A stretch of DNA of 64,000 nt from Cephalopachus bancanus (Eukaryota; Chordata; Mammalia; Primates; Tarsiidae), in assembly GCA_027257055.1 (NCBI GenBank), contig JAPVLO010000277.1, positions 930,001-994,000 on the forward strand, given 5' to 3'. The notes under the pieces were generated by a model. It did not search any database. It had not been told where the DNA came from and saw only the letters and a program-made list of their open reading frames with translations. Positions 34,380 to 46,400 of the stretch are shown here, piece by piece. Position 1 is the first letter of the stretch. The number at the start of each line of letters is the position of its first letter. Both the position numbers and the translations under genes were made by a program.

Positions 34380-35285
34380 AGGATCATCTGTCATTTCCCC
34401 AGCGTGCTAGGGCGCCTTCTCGGCGGAGCCTAGGGGGAAGCTGAGCTGGGAACTGGAATGCCAAACGGCCCATCTCCAGGCTTCCGTCGCCGCGGGGCTT
34501 GGCTACCGTGTCTGTCCTTGTCCCCCCCCCGGGGGGGGCTGTGCTAGCTCCTGTGTGGGGAGTTCGAGTCTTGGGTCTCGTGGCGGCTTTTTCCGGTGAC
34601 GGTGGTGGCAGTGGCGCACTGGGCGTGTGAACCGGCTCTTGAGCCCCTGGCCGTCCAGACTGGAGCCGGTGGATGCTCTTGCGGGTTTGGTTGCGGGGGC
34701 CGTGAGGGTCAGTTTCCAGACCGGCAGGTGGCGCTTGCAGGTAAGAGCCAGGTGAGGTGGAAACAGGTGTTTGGACCCAGTCTCGTTCCCCCGGGGCGGC
34801 GCCTCGGTGTCCCGGCTGGGGCTTTGGGCTGCGCAGTCCCCGGGATCCCGGACCCCCTCCCGCCGTCTTAGAGGAGCGGGACGGGGAGACGTGTGTTCAG
34901 ACCCCCGCCCCCACCCCGCCCCGACCCCCGCGGCGAATGCATGCGCGGCCGTGGCGGGCGGAGGGGGGCCCTGGCGCGTGGCTGGCGGGGAGCGGCGGCC
35001 CCCTCGCCGGGCACCGTCACGGGCAGGGCGGGGCCGTCCCGCAGCCTCGGGCGCGCGGGGGAGGCACGGCCTCCCGAGCCCCAGCCCCGGCCCTGGCGCC
35101 GACCCTCGCGCCAGCTCGCCCCCGCGGAGCCCCCGGCCGAGGCCACGCCTCTGCAGCCCCTCGCTTCCCGCCCGGGTCCTGGGCGAAGCGCCCCCACCCC
35201 GGGGCCGCAGACACGGGGCCGAGCCGGCCGAGTGTCTCCAGGGCCCGGGCCCGGCGCAGCCCGTTCCCAGGGTGGCGCACAGTCT
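34380..35285 (+). promoter_or_regulatory. CpG island between DEFB134 and DEFB135
   Basis: About 900 bp of very CpG-dense, GC-rich DNA (for example GGCGGCGCC, GCGCGTGG and CCCGCCCGGG blocks) in an otherwise AT-rich neighbourhood. Long open frames on both strands are a by-product of the GC content. A strong splice donor CAG/GTAAGAG lies at 34741, preceded by 350 bp that could be a noncoding first exon. A CTCF-like motif overlaps it. I know of no gene here in the human cluster. It may be a promoter of a noncoding RNA, or a transposed CpG-rich fragment. An Alu follows directly at 35286. Confidence 0.6.
34720..34735 (+). promoter_or_regulatory. CTCF-like motif
   Basis: ACCGGCAGGTGGCGCT matches the CTCF core CCASYAGRKGGCRSY with one mismatch, plus orientation, immediately before the splice-donor-like CAGGTAAG. 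Confidence 0.5.
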
Positions 35286-35585
35286 TCTGCAGGCTTGGGC
35301 CAGCTTAAGCCTGGCATCCCAGCCCCTTGGGAGGCCGAGGCTAGAGGACCGCCGAGCCCCGGGGTTCGAGACCAGCCTGGGCCACTTGGAGACCGCGTCT
35401 CCACAACGAATCCAAAAAATTAGCCGGGCGTGGTGGCGCGCGCCTGTCGTTCCAGTTCCTTGGAAGGCTGAGGCGGACGGATCGCCCCAGGCCAGCAGGT
35501 CGAGGCTGCGGTGGCCGTGAGCGTGCCTCTGCGCTCCAGCCTGGGCGAGGAGAATGAGACTCCGACTCACAAAACAAATAAACGA
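35286..35585 (+). repeat. Alu dimer at CpG island edge
   Basis: GGGCCAGCTTAAGCCTGGCA through CTGGGCGAGGAGAATGAGAC and an A-rich tail. Unusually CpG-rich right arm. Confidence 0.85.
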
Positions 35586-36049
35586 ATGCTAGGATCAAAA
35601 CGGTGTCTTGCTGTAACTGTTTGGGTTCTCAAAAGGGCGTGGGACCCGGGGCGAATTCCTTCCCCGGAGCAATTCCTTCTCGTCTCCCTAAATTAGAGTC
35701 TGAGCTTAGGCTGGTGAAGGTGCTCTCCTTTGGCCTGGATTGCAGGATTCCTGAGTGAAAAAGTGAAGGCAGAAAGACTCTCCCTCAACCCTCTCCCCAC
35801 GCTGGGCAGTCACTCCGGCTCCCTGCGGTCCGGATAAACAGGCTGCCTTTTCCCCTTCTTGGTTTTTGATGTTTCCTGTTGCTTTGGGATGATGTATTCG
35901 AAGTGTGATTTGCCTACAGCTATTTTGATTCGCCTAAGTGGACGAGGCGTGCATGAAATACTTCCAGTCAGCCATCTAGAAGAAACAAATTTCTGATGTT
36001 TAAGTCACCCAGCTTGTGGTGCTTTGTTATGGTAGTGCTAGCAAACTGA

Positions 36050-37000
36050 CATAGGGGGTGACTGCAAATGGATACAGAGTTTCTTTGGGGGATTATGAAA
36101 ATATTCTAATATTGATTATGGTGATGGTTGCAAAACTTTGTAAATATAGTAAAAAAAAACTAATTGTACACTTTGAAGGGGTGAATTTTATGCCATCATG
36201 GCATGTAAATTACATGTTAATCGATAAAACTATTTAGAAAGAAAATTAAACATACTACTTTATGACCCCCCAAAAAATCCACTCTAGGTATTTACTCTAA
36301 AGGAGTAAAAGCTTAGAGTCACTAAAAGACTATACAAGAATGTTCATAACAGCTTTATCATAAAACCCAAAAAGTGTAAACAGTTCAGATGCATGGAAGC
36401 AGAAAGTATAAACAAACCGTGGTAAAGTCACACAACAGAATACTACTCAGCAATAAAAAGGAATAGAAAACTATGGATACAAGCAAAATCGCGAAAGAAA
36501 TTTAAAACACTATCTAAATGAGGGGAGGGGTAAATCCCAGGAGTTTGAGACCAGCCTGAGCAACATAGAGAAACTTTGTCTTTACAAAAAATTAGAATAA
36601 TTAGCCAGGCATGGTGCCACATGCCTGTTAACCCAGCGACTCAGGAGGCTAAGGCAAAAGGATTTCCTGAGGCTAGGAGATCGAGACTGTGCTGAGTCAC
36701 GATTATACCACTGCACTGCAGCCTGGGTGGCAGAGTGAAACCCTTACTTAAAAATAATAATAATAATTCTAGTCAATGATATTATTCTGAAGCATTTAGG
36801 AACAGATGCACTGAAGGTTGTAACTTACTTTGAAATGCATCAAAAAGTGAGATGGATTGATAGACATCTTTGTTCATAGTCACTGAAATAAGTTCTTTCC
36901 ATGGAGATGAAGGACTGATAGTGGGCCTCCGTCTGTTTGTGTAAAGATTCTGTGGAAGGAGAGAAGAATGTAGAACCGAAGGAATGGCATCTCTTTCCCT
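36050..37000 (+). mobile_element. L1 3' fragments with an old Alu
   Basis: 36060-36240 is an L1 3' UTR (TTATGGTGATGGTTGCAAAA, AATTGTACACTTTGAA). 36270-36520 is ORF2/3' sequence (AACAGAATACTACTCAGCAA). An old Alu lacking its 5' end lies at 36535-36760. Confidence 0.6.
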
Positions 37001-37039
37001 TCCAGGCCATATAAACTTCTGCCTCAGCCTTGTGGAATA

Positions 37040-37500
37040 AAAAGGATCTCAGGGGTCAGAGGCATCATCAAGACGGTGGAAGAGTCGTCTCCTGACTTTT
37101 CTTCCTACAATGGCTTCATTGAATGACACATATCAACTCCCGGTGAGAGAAATCCAGAAACTAGTCAAGAGACTCCTACACGCCGGGCAACTGAAAGAAC
37201 ATCCACACCGAAATAAGTTTTTCAAAAAGCAACAACACCCTCACGCCACAGACCGCCTCAAGCCCCAGCTTCTCCCTGAGGAGCGAAGGGTTTGGACCAC
37301 ACGTGCAGTGTCTCAACCTTTAAGGCTGCACATGAAGAATTGTCTTCTGGGTCACCTAAATGCTACCTATTGTCCCCGCCTGAGCTGGAAACTTTCCATC
37401 TGGATGGAACTGAGGGCAAGAATGGCATTCACGCGTTTAAACGTGAGTTGGCTGGGTACATAATCAGCTTCGTCGCTTCCTTGGAAAAGCCAGAACCATA
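37040..37500 (+). mobile_element. L1 5'-UTR-like segment
   Basis: ATCATCAAGACGGTGGAAGA and ATCAACTCCCGGTGAGAG have the order of a strepsirrhine/primate L1 5' region. The open frames 37110-37463 and 37292-37501 are within this repeat and not genes. Confidence 0.5.
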
Positions 37501-37851
37501 GAGTTCTGTCTCAGAGCTGAGGCCGCACGGGATGGACGTTTCACCCATCACCGCAGCTAGTGTATGATCAAAGCTCCAGATCTGGGTAGTGTTTCTTCAC
37601 AGAAGTTTGCCCATCAAAAGCAAATTATCCTTCCCCCAGTCTTATTCTTCTAAAACATAGTCAAAGAAGGAGGACTCTGAATAATTATTAACTCGAATAT
37701 TTTATCTTGCTCAGGTTGAGAAAATGTAATAATACTTAAGAATAGAAAAAATGTTATGGCCTGGTCATACAAAACAGAACAAAATTTATTTAACCCTGCA
37801 TTATGAATGACAGCATACTCAAATATCTCCAGTGAATTATTCTCAAGAGGA

Positions 37852-37926
37852 CTTTTACTTCATTGCTTTCAACATCAAATCACGAGTGCCCCTTATGATT
37901 TAATGTTGAAAGCAATGAAGTAAAAG
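37852..37926 (+). repeat. Near-perfect 75-bp palindrome (hairpin)
   Basis: Left arm 37852-37882 (CTTTTACTTCATTGCTTTCA...) and right arm 37896-37926 (...TGAAAGCAATGAAGTAAAAG) pair at 30 of 31 positions around a 13-nt loop. Sequence immediately 3' is L1 ORF2, so it may be an L1 5'-inversion junction. Its size also suits a pre-miRNA-like hairpin. Confidence 0.9.
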
Positions 37927-38790
37927 CCCTCCCAAGGAGACAAAGTCAGTCGATCCAATAAAATAGATAGAAGTTTTTCAACAGTCCCATTAAAAAGCGG
38001 ACAAAAGACATGAATAGAAGATACACAGGAAGCCAGCAGACACTTGGAAAAGTGCTCAGCCTCACTCCTCATCAGAGAAATGCAAATCAAAACCACACTG
38101 AGATGCCACCTAACCCCCGTAAGAATGGCCATCGTTAATAAAACAAACAACAACAGATGCTGGCAAAGATGCGGAGAAAAAGGAAGGCTTCTACACTTCT
38201 GGTGGGAATGCAAACTAGTGCAACCTCTTTGGAAGGCAGTGTGGCGATTTCTGAAAGAACTAGAAATTGACCTTCCATATGACCCAGCAATTCCCCTATT
38301 GGAAATACGCTCAGAGGAACTCAAATCATTCTACAAAAAGGATACCTGCCCATGCATGTTTATTGCAGCTCTATTCACAATAGCAAAAACATGAAACCAA
38401 TCACGCTGCTCATCAAAGCTGGACTGGATTTTTTTTAATGTGGTACATATACACAATGGAATGTTATGCAGCCATAAAGAAGGACAAACATATGGACTTT
38501 GCCGCAACTTGAATGGATTCAAAGTCTATCATATGCAGTGATCTATCACGGAAATAAAGAACAGAGTACCATATGTTTTCACTCATAAGTGGACCTTGAA
38601 AAATTACCATAAAACTATAAGAAAGGGATTGGCAGTAGTGGGAAACTGTGGGGGGGATTGTCAGTTGAGGGAACTGCCAGGGGAGGGGGGCACACCTCAT
38701 CAACAAGGATACCTGCATAATGAACATTTGCATACCTAACCCTGAATTGTACCCCACATCTTTAAAGTAAATAAATAAATAAAATACAAA
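37927..38790 (+). mobile_element. Young-type L1, 5'-truncated (ORF2 end and 3' UTR)
   Basis: 38044-38394 encodes the ORF2 C-terminus with frames mostly intact ([50 protein letters not shown]). The 3' UTR is G-rich (GTGGGGGGGATTGTCAG, GCCAGGGGAGGGGGG) and ends CCCTGAATTGTACCCC with an A-rich (AATA)n tail. Confidence 0.85.
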
Positions 38791-38799
38791 TATTATGCC

Positions 38800-39600
38800 C
38801 TAACCAAAAAGAAAAATAGATGGAAGTTTTAAGCAGTCACATCACAACTATGGAGACCCCAATGGCCAATAAAAACGTGACAAGGTGTTCAGCTTCATTA
38901 ATCATCCATAAAACACAAATTAAACCACCATATGTCATCACTATATACTCCCTAGAACGTAAAAAAAAAAAAAAGGCAGAAAATACCGGTTGCAGAGGAT
39001 GACACAAAGCAGCAAGAACTCTCAGACACTGGGGGTGGGAGTATCAACTGGTATAACCAATTTGGAAGACAACTGGGTAATATCTGTCTACTGAAACTGA
39101 ATATGTGCCTAGCCTATGACCTAGCAATTGTATTCCTAGTTATATGCCCCCAGATATGCCTGTATTACTGCACTACTGATAAGAGTCCCAAACTGAAGAC
39201 TACAAATATGGGCATCGACACCACACTAGTCAAATAAATTGGGGTGTCTTCACCGATGTAATATACCACTGAGAGGATACACAAAAATCGCATAAAACAA
39301 GATGAACACATTTCACAAAAACAATGTAGAGTAGAAGAAACCAGACACCAAGGGATGTCTGCTGTGTGATTCCATTTATATAGAGTTCAAAAACAGAGGC
39401 CAGGACTTTTCCATTTAAAGTCAGACTAGGGATCATCCCTAGTAATGACTGGTGGTACCTGGGATGTTGTCATGTTCTTTTCTTAAACAGGGCACTGGAT
39501 ACATAGGTGTGTTAAATGTGTGCAATTCATCATGACGTTTACTCATGATTGTACATTTTTCTAATTGTGTGTTATACTTCAGAAAAGCTCTCAAGAGACT
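38800..39600 (+). mobile_element. Older L1 3' fragment, sense
   Basis: Blocks such as CATCACAACTATGGAGACCC, TAACCAATTTGGAAGACAAC and GTGTGATTCCATTTATATAG follow L1/HAL1-like 3' order. Strongly diverged. Confidence 0.5.
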
Positions 39601-39733
39601 TGCAATGAGCAGTAAATTAATAAAAAGAAAAAATACTGAATGTAAGGAATTTAATTAGGAGAGTATTTCCGTAGTAGAGACAACAAAGAGAAATATAGCA
39701 GACACAGAAACAGTGATAGGCTGAAGCCATTGC

Positions 39734-39739
39734 TTTAAT
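39734..39739 (-). terminator. Candidate variant poly(A) signal for DEFB135
   Basis: ATTAAA on the minus strand about 70 bp beyond the DEFB135 stop. No AATAAA was found closer. Confidence 0.35.
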
Positions 39740-39807
39740 GGGATGACATGTCTCAGAAAGATCTGAGTTTCCCAGGAAAATCAGCAGGAGCCTTGAGATA
39801 CTCACTA

Positions 39808-41677
39808 CTATTTCCCAATCACTGGAGGTAAATCCTTTTCTTTTACGCAGCACACATGTGAATCATCACAAATAATACGATAAATTTCAGACTTTACACA
39901 TTTCGGCCTGCAAACACCTTTTGTACGCCAACATTCAGCAAAGAATTGTCTTATGTAAGCATTGGGTCCACTTCTAACTGTCAACAGAAACAAAGGTTAT
40001 GCAAAGTTAGTATCCTGCAGTGTCACATTGCCATAGACAAATTAGATTTCAGGATATAATTGTAACTTTTTAGTGATAAATTGGACATGATCAAAAATAT
40101 CCAAGCCATTCGATGGCTGAATGCCCCCTTTTCATTTGCTCTTACCTTATTTCCAGGGGCCTTATTATAAGCCTCATACAAATCCACAATTGTAGAAACC
40201 ACTCATCAACTGTATGCAGTTTACAGGGCCCCAGCAGATTCAGCTAGGGACTATTTGCTATGGATAGAACATTCAGACATAGAAGTTGTTCTAGGAGTCC
40301 TCAGAGGCCCCATACCAGGAGGTATGTGGGGTCTGGAATAACTTCCCAAGGCAATTTGTAATTATCTAAGTATCAGCATGAGGAAAGAATGGTCGCTGAA
40401 CTGGAATTTTAGAAGCCCCAGTTCTAGCCCTGTATTCCTCATTGACATACTGTATGACTTGTTGCCAAGTGCTTAATCACAGAGTACTTAAGAACATTCC
40501 ATAGGATAATGAGTGTGAAGAGGTTTGATATACCAAAATCTCTTTTCCTAGACCTTAAGACCTGGCCGCCTCTGGAAGCCAAGGGGTGGAGGAGAGGTAG
40601 CAAGAAGACAGTTGAAGAGGGTGAGGGTGGTCCTGAGTCACTCCACTGAATCATGCACTCTTGCACCCTAAGTTCCATCAGTTTCTTCACCCAGCTGTCC
40701 CTATGAGATCATGGATTAGGCCTGTGTAATGTAAAAATAATCAATGTGGTATGACCAAGGGTCATTAGTAAACAACTTTGCCCTGGGACATCTTTCTGGG
40801 GACAAAGGAGACCAATAAAGACAAGTGCAACATGTCTGGAGGTCCTGCCTCCAAGACAAGAGCAACAATCTCAGCATGATTCTCATCTATATCTGTCTTT
40901 TAAACGTTTCACATTTGGCCCTTGAGTGATACACTTTAAATATGAAGATTTGAGGCGAAAGGTAGGAGTTTTCTGCAGACCCCAGAAAACCACAATCAAA
41001 ACCTGTTTGAGGACCTCCACTTCAGTGACTTAATGTGGACTCCTCAGTACTACCAAGTTGCTGACTTCTGTGCAGAAAATGTAAATTCTGATCCCTTAAA
41101 CTGATGCTCCAGGATCTCATTGGGCTACAAGTTAATTTGACGCATCTTGACAACCAGCTCTGTTTGTGAATTCTGCTCAGCATAAAATTTGCCCTGGCTC
41201 CTAAATGAGAGAAAAACAGCCTGGGTGGCTGACTTCAGAAAGCCAGTCCTAAGAGTCCCTGAGGACTCTTAGAACTCTCACTCCCAAGTTCTCCCTGAAC
41301 TCCAAAGTTCTCCTCTTCTTGCTCTGTCCTCCTTCTGCCAATACCATCCATCCAGCCTTCCCCTCAAACTTCGCAGATGCCCCAGATCCAAATCCAGAAC
41401 CCATTTCCTCTCTGAAGAAGGCCACCCCCTGTTCTGTGACCTTCGCATCTTTTCTCCTTCCCTGCCGCAATTCAACGTGTCCATCTCTGATCACATCCCT
41501 CCACGTTTCAGCTTCTTCTGTCCGAGTCCCGCTTTCTTCTCCCTCTTGTAGAACCCCACATCCCCTTTCCCTTCACTATTCTTAATTCCATAGGTGGGGG
41601 GATTCCATTTTACCTGACGGAATGTAGGAGAGCAAGACAAGGATCACAAGGACCAAGAGGATGTTCCTCGTGGCCAT
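39808..41677 (-). CDS. DEFB135: Beta-defensin 135 (two exons)
   Basis: Minus strand. Exon 1 (41677-41614) starts at ATG and encodes MATRNILLVLVILVLLSYIP, a signal peptide. It ends in phase 1 at CAG/GTAAAA. Exon 2 (39977-39808) follows the acceptor TGTTGACAG and ends at TAG. The 77-residue product has cysteines at 37, 44, 48, 58, 64 and 65 (C-x6-C-x3-C-x9-C-x5-CC), with RSGPNAYIRQFFAECWR, CRPKCVKSE and VCCVKEKDLPPVIGK. This matches human DEFB135 as I recall it, including the GPN-Y motif before the core and the terminal GK. The core is cationic. It is transcribed opposite to both neighbours. The 1.6-kb intron is free of young repeats. An inverted Alu pair lies about 450 bp upstream of the ATG. 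Splice sites and frame are intact. Confidence 0.95.
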
Positions 41678-41893
41678 ACTAATCAGCAACGAGGCAGCTG
41701 GGGTGCAAGGGGGAGTCACTCTCTGGGAAGCTTCTGAGAGATGAGAAACCGCTTGGCCAGTGAACCTTTCAGAACAAGAACATCTGCTTGCTCCACTGGG
41801 CGGTCCAATCAGCGAAAGGTCTGTCTGAACTTGATACCGCTCTGTGAAAGCACACTTTCCGGGTGCCACTCGCTTGCTAGCAACCAAATTCAC

Positions 41894-42049
41894 ACTGTGG
41901 AAACAACCCTATTGTAGACCCTGGTAGGATGCTATGTAGGTGACTTCCTACCTGCGTTTGTACATGCATTTAACAAATGCCTATAGTGTGCGGAGAATGG
42001 CAACGCTGTCTTATGTCCTTGACAACATGTTTTTAAAGTTGTTTTCAAA

Positions 42050-42102
<53 letters not shown>

Positions 42103-42120
42103 GCCAGGTAGGCGTTATTC
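41894..42120 (+). repeat. CA microsatellite and flank
   Basis: A pure (CA)n run occupies 42059-42101, preceded by CTCTCT. It lies upstream of DEFB135 and is probably polymorphic. Confidence 0.85.
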
Positions 42121-42129
42121 TCCCCATTT

Positions 42130-42420
42130 GTTTTTTTGTTTGAGTTGGAGTCTCACTCTGTCGCCCAGACTGGAGGGCAGTGACCACTCCCGATCACCGC
42201 AGCCTCGACCTGCTGGGCTCTGGTGATTCTTCCGCTTCAGCCTTCCAAGTAGCTGGAACTACAGGCACGTGCTACCACGCCCGGCTGATTTTTTAATTTA
42301 TTGTGGAGATGAGGTCTCACCAAGTGGCCCAGGCGGGTCTCGAACCCGCGGGCTCAGGCAATCCACTCACCTCAGCCTCCCAAGGCGCGGGATTGCAGGC
42401 TGAGCCACCGAGCCTGGCTT
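42130..42420 (-). repeat. Alu, antisense (one of an inverted pair)
   Basis: ATTCTCCCCATTT is duplicated at 42117 and 42421. Head and tail complete. Confidence 0.92.
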
Positions 42421-42446
42421 ATTCTCCCCATTTTAAAAACACAGAA

Positions 42447-42745
42447 CCTAGCCAGGCTTGGTGGCTCACTCTGTAATCCCGCGCCTTTGGGAGGCTGAGT
42501 GAGTGGATTGCCTGAGCCCGCGGGTTCGAGACCCACCTGGGCAGCGAGACTTCATCTCTACAATAAATCAAAAATCAGCTGGGCGTGGTAGCGCGCCTGT
42601 AATTCCGGCTACTCAGAATGCTGAAGCGGAAGGATCGCCGGAGCTCAGTGGGTCGAGGCTGCGGTGGCCAGAAGCGGCCACTGCACTCCAGTCTGGGCGA
42701 CGGAGTGAAACTCCAACTCAAAAAAAAAAAAAAAAAAAAAAAAAA
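42447..42745 (+). repeat. Alu, sense (inverted partner)
   Basis: AGCCAGGCTTGGTGGCTCAC to a 25-A tail. ACACAGAACCT is duplicated on both sides. About 27 bp separate it from its antisense neighbour. Confidence 0.92.
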
Positions 42746-43439
42746 CACACAGAACCTGTCTCAGGTGGAATACATGACTTTCCCAAGTCCACATACATCC
42801 TAAGTTGCAGCAACACAACTTACACACATACTTCACATACTTTAGAAGGACTAAATGCACATGCTTTAGAAGAAAAGAAGTGTGGTCTGGTCCCATGCTG
42901 GTGTCGATACAATCTCTTCAGGAAAATAAGGGCTCCCCCAAAGAGCACGGACAAACCCCCATGACACCTCCGACATGACCCTGGAGAGCACAGTGAGTCT
43001 TGCGGCTCCCCATTGAGCATACACTGTGTGGTGGGAAATGTGGGGTGCACAAAGAAATTAGGACAAAATTCTGGCTTTGAGGGACTGAAGGTCAACAGTG
43101 CTTGACAGTTTTCAAAGTGTTTTAATTTTTACAACAGTTCTATCTATCTCATGTTGTATAAAAAATACAGAACACAGAATCAGAAAACCTTTCTGATCTG
43201 GGCTCTTCATACACTAGTTTGATGAGCCTTTAATAAGGTACTTGCTTAACCACTGTGACCATCAGTTTTCTTACCCGTGATGTAGGTTGTCCGTCATCAG
43301 TCCTACCTATCTCAAAGGCTGGTTGTAAAGTCAAATGAAGCAATTCTTGTGAACAGTCCTTTATAAAACATGCACTTCAGGGACTGTTGGGCTCAGAGGA
43401 AGACATTTAAAACTAGAGATGGTGCTCCTCCAATGAGAT
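42746..43439 (+). repeat. Unique sequence and MIR-like SINE
   Basis: 43180-43400 has MIR order (CTGGGCTCTTCATAC, TCAGTTTTCTTACCCGTGAT, CAAAGGCTGGTTGTAAAG). 42746-43180 shows no gene. Confidence 0.45.
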
Positions 43440-46400
43440 AGTAGAATATCCAGTACTAGGAACAAATTCTTCCATCACTCTGTCTTTTGTTTTGTTCACC
43501 ACATGCCACTTCAATGGACTTTTGTTTTCCAAAGGGTAAGAATCCAGTGACGTTCTTCATGATTTTCTTATTGACCTATTGATCATTCAAATGTGTTTAT
43601 GTAACGTTCCTCTTCTTACTGGTTTTTAGTTTTATTCCATTGTCGTCACAAAAGATATTTGATGTGACTTCAGCTGTTTTGAATTTGTTGAGACTTGTTT
43701 TGTGGCCTAATATAGAATCGATTCTGAAAAGTCTTTCATGTGATGATGAAAAGAATGAGTATTCTGCAGCAGTTGGGTGAAATGTTCAATAAATGTCTAC
43801 TAGGCCCAGTTAGTCTAGTGTATAGTTTAACTTCAATGTTTCTTTGTTGTTTTTCTGCGTGGATAATCTACCCATTACTGAAAGCAGATGGGGAAGTCAC
43901 TATTAGTATTTGGAAGGCTATATCTTCCTTTAGATTTATTTATGCTTGCTTTATATTAATATATTTGGATGCTCTGATGTTGGGTACACATATATTTACT
44001 TTTGTTGTGTTCTCTTGCTGAATTGACCTCTTTGTCATTATGTAGTCACCCTCTTTGTCTCTTTTTACAGTCTTTGACTTGAAGTCTATTTTATCTGATA
44101 TAATTAGGCTACTTCTGCTATGTTCTGGCCTCCATTTATATGAAATATCTTTTTACATCCCTTCACTTTTAATCTGTGTGTATCTTTATAGGTGGCATGC
44201 ATTTCTTGTAGGCAGTATATAGTTGGGTCCTATTTTTTAAAATATATTCAGATACTCTTTGTCTTTTAATTAGAGAATTTATTCCATTTACATTCAATGT
44301 TGTTACTGTTAGATGGGGATTTACTGCTGCCATTTAATTTCTTGTTTTCTGGTTACTTTGTAATTCCTCTCTTTCTTCCTTTCTCACTGTCTTTCATTGT
44401 CATTAAGTGATTTTCTCTGGTTGTATGTTTTAATCTCACTGGGGTTTTTTTAGTGTATCTATCATTGATATTTGTTTCTGTGGTTGCCATGAGACTTATC
44501 AGAAAAACTGATCGGTATAACAATTTATTTTAAAACAGATGACAACTTATGTTTGGTCACAAAGAAATTAATAAAAACCAAGAAAAATTAAAACTCTAAC
44601 TCTCACTTTATTCCCCCCACATTTTGACTTTTTGCTGCCTCGATTTACACATTTTTATATTGCCTATCTCTGAACAAGTTGCTGTTGTCATTATTCTTTT
44701 TGATAGATTGGTATTTTAGCCTTCAAACTTAAAGTATAGGTGGTTTATGCACCAGTTACAGTACTAGAGTGTTCAGAGCTTGTCTGTATACTTACTTTTA
44801 TCAACTGGTTTTGTATTAGCAAGTGTTTTCTCTTTGCACATTAGTGTTTTTTTCTATCAGACTGAAGAAGTGTTTTTAGCATTTCTTTTAAGATTAATCA
44901 GGTGGTAATGAATTCCCTCAGCTTTTGTTTGTTTCTCTCTCCTTCGTGTTTGAAGGATATCTTTGCTGGGTACAGTACTCTTTGTTGGTATGAGTTTTTT
45001 GGTTTTGTTTTTTCTGGTTTTTGGTTGTTGTTGTTTTCATCAATTTTAATATGTTGTCCTACTCTCTCCTGGCTTGTATGGTTTATACTAAGAAGTTTAT
45101 CACCAGACAAACTGGAGTTCCTTCACACGTCATTGGCTTATTTTCTCTTTCTTCTTGTGGGAGACTCTCTTTATTCTTGATATAAGAGAATTTGATTATT
45201 ATTGTTATATGCGTTGGTGTAATCTTATTTGGGTTGAATCTGTGTGGTGATCTCTGACCCTCCTGTCCCTAATTATTTATATCTTTCTTTCTCTAGGTTT
45301 GGAAAGTTTTCTGGTATTTTTGCTTTTGTTTTTGTTTTTTTTAAATAATCTTTTTACCAATTGCTCTTTTTCATCACCCTCTTAAATACCAATGATTCTT
45401 AGATTTGCTCTTTTGAGGTAATTTTCTATATCCTGTGGCATTCCTTTTATGTCCTTTTTTTTTCATTCTTTTCTTTCTTTTTTCCTTCTGGCTGTGTATT
45501 TTCAAATAGCCTGTCTTCAAGTTCATTGTTTGTTTGTTTTGGGGTTTTTTTCTCTGTTTATTCCATTATGCTGTGAAGAGCTTCTAATTCATTTCTCAGT
45601 TTAGCAAATGTACTTCTTAGTTCCAGGATTTATGTTTGTTTGTTTCAATCTCTTTGCTAAATTTATCTGATAATACTTTAATTGATTTTCTGTGCTATCT
45701 TGGAGTTTCCTAAGTTTTCTTAAAGCCACTATTTTTATTTCTTGATCCAAGAACTCACTCCATTTACGTTTCTTGTAAGGCAAATCTCATGGTAGTGAAT
45801 TTTCTCAGCTTTTATTTGTCTGGGAATGTCTTTATCATCTCCTTCATTTATGAAGAACAGTATTCTTGCTTGACAATTTTTTTTTATTTCAGTAATTTAA
45901 ATACATCATTCCCTCCCTCCTGGCTTGCAAGGTTTCTGTTGAAAAGTCCACTGATTTGGCAGTTCCTTGGTTTTTTACAAGTTTTGTTTCTCTTGTTGCT
46001 TTCAAATTTCACTTTGTTTTTTACTTTTGACAGTTTGATTATAATGTGCTCAGAGAGGTCTTCGTTGGGCTGATCTTTCTTGGAGCTTGGCATCCTTGAG
46101 CTTCATTAACTGGATGTCCACATGCCTCCCAAGATTTGCAAAGTTTTCAGCTACTGTTTATTTAAATGAGAGGCTTGCCTCTTTTCTTTTTCTGGAGCTC
46201 CCAAAATCTATATATTCACACACTCAATGGCGGCCTATAGGTTTATTGTGCCTCCTTCATTCTTTTTTACTCTTTTTATTTTTTCTTCTCTAATTGAGTA
46301 ATTTCAAATGGCTTGTCTTTGAGTGCCCTAATTTTTTCTTTTTTTTTAATTTGTTTTCTTAATACATACTTTTTATTTTAAAATTGTGGGGTACAGTTAA

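Noticed and set aside
34503..35570. 355-codon minus-strand ORF and several overlapping long ORFs
   Set aside because: They overlap on both strands in a CpG island and run into an Alu. Long frames are expected at this GC content and no domain is visible.
38044..38394. 116-codon ORF as a host gene
   Set aside because: It is the L1 ORF2 C-terminus of a 5'-truncated element.
42059..42101. CRISPR-like or tandem array
   Set aside because: It is a simple CA microsatellite. There are no spacers.
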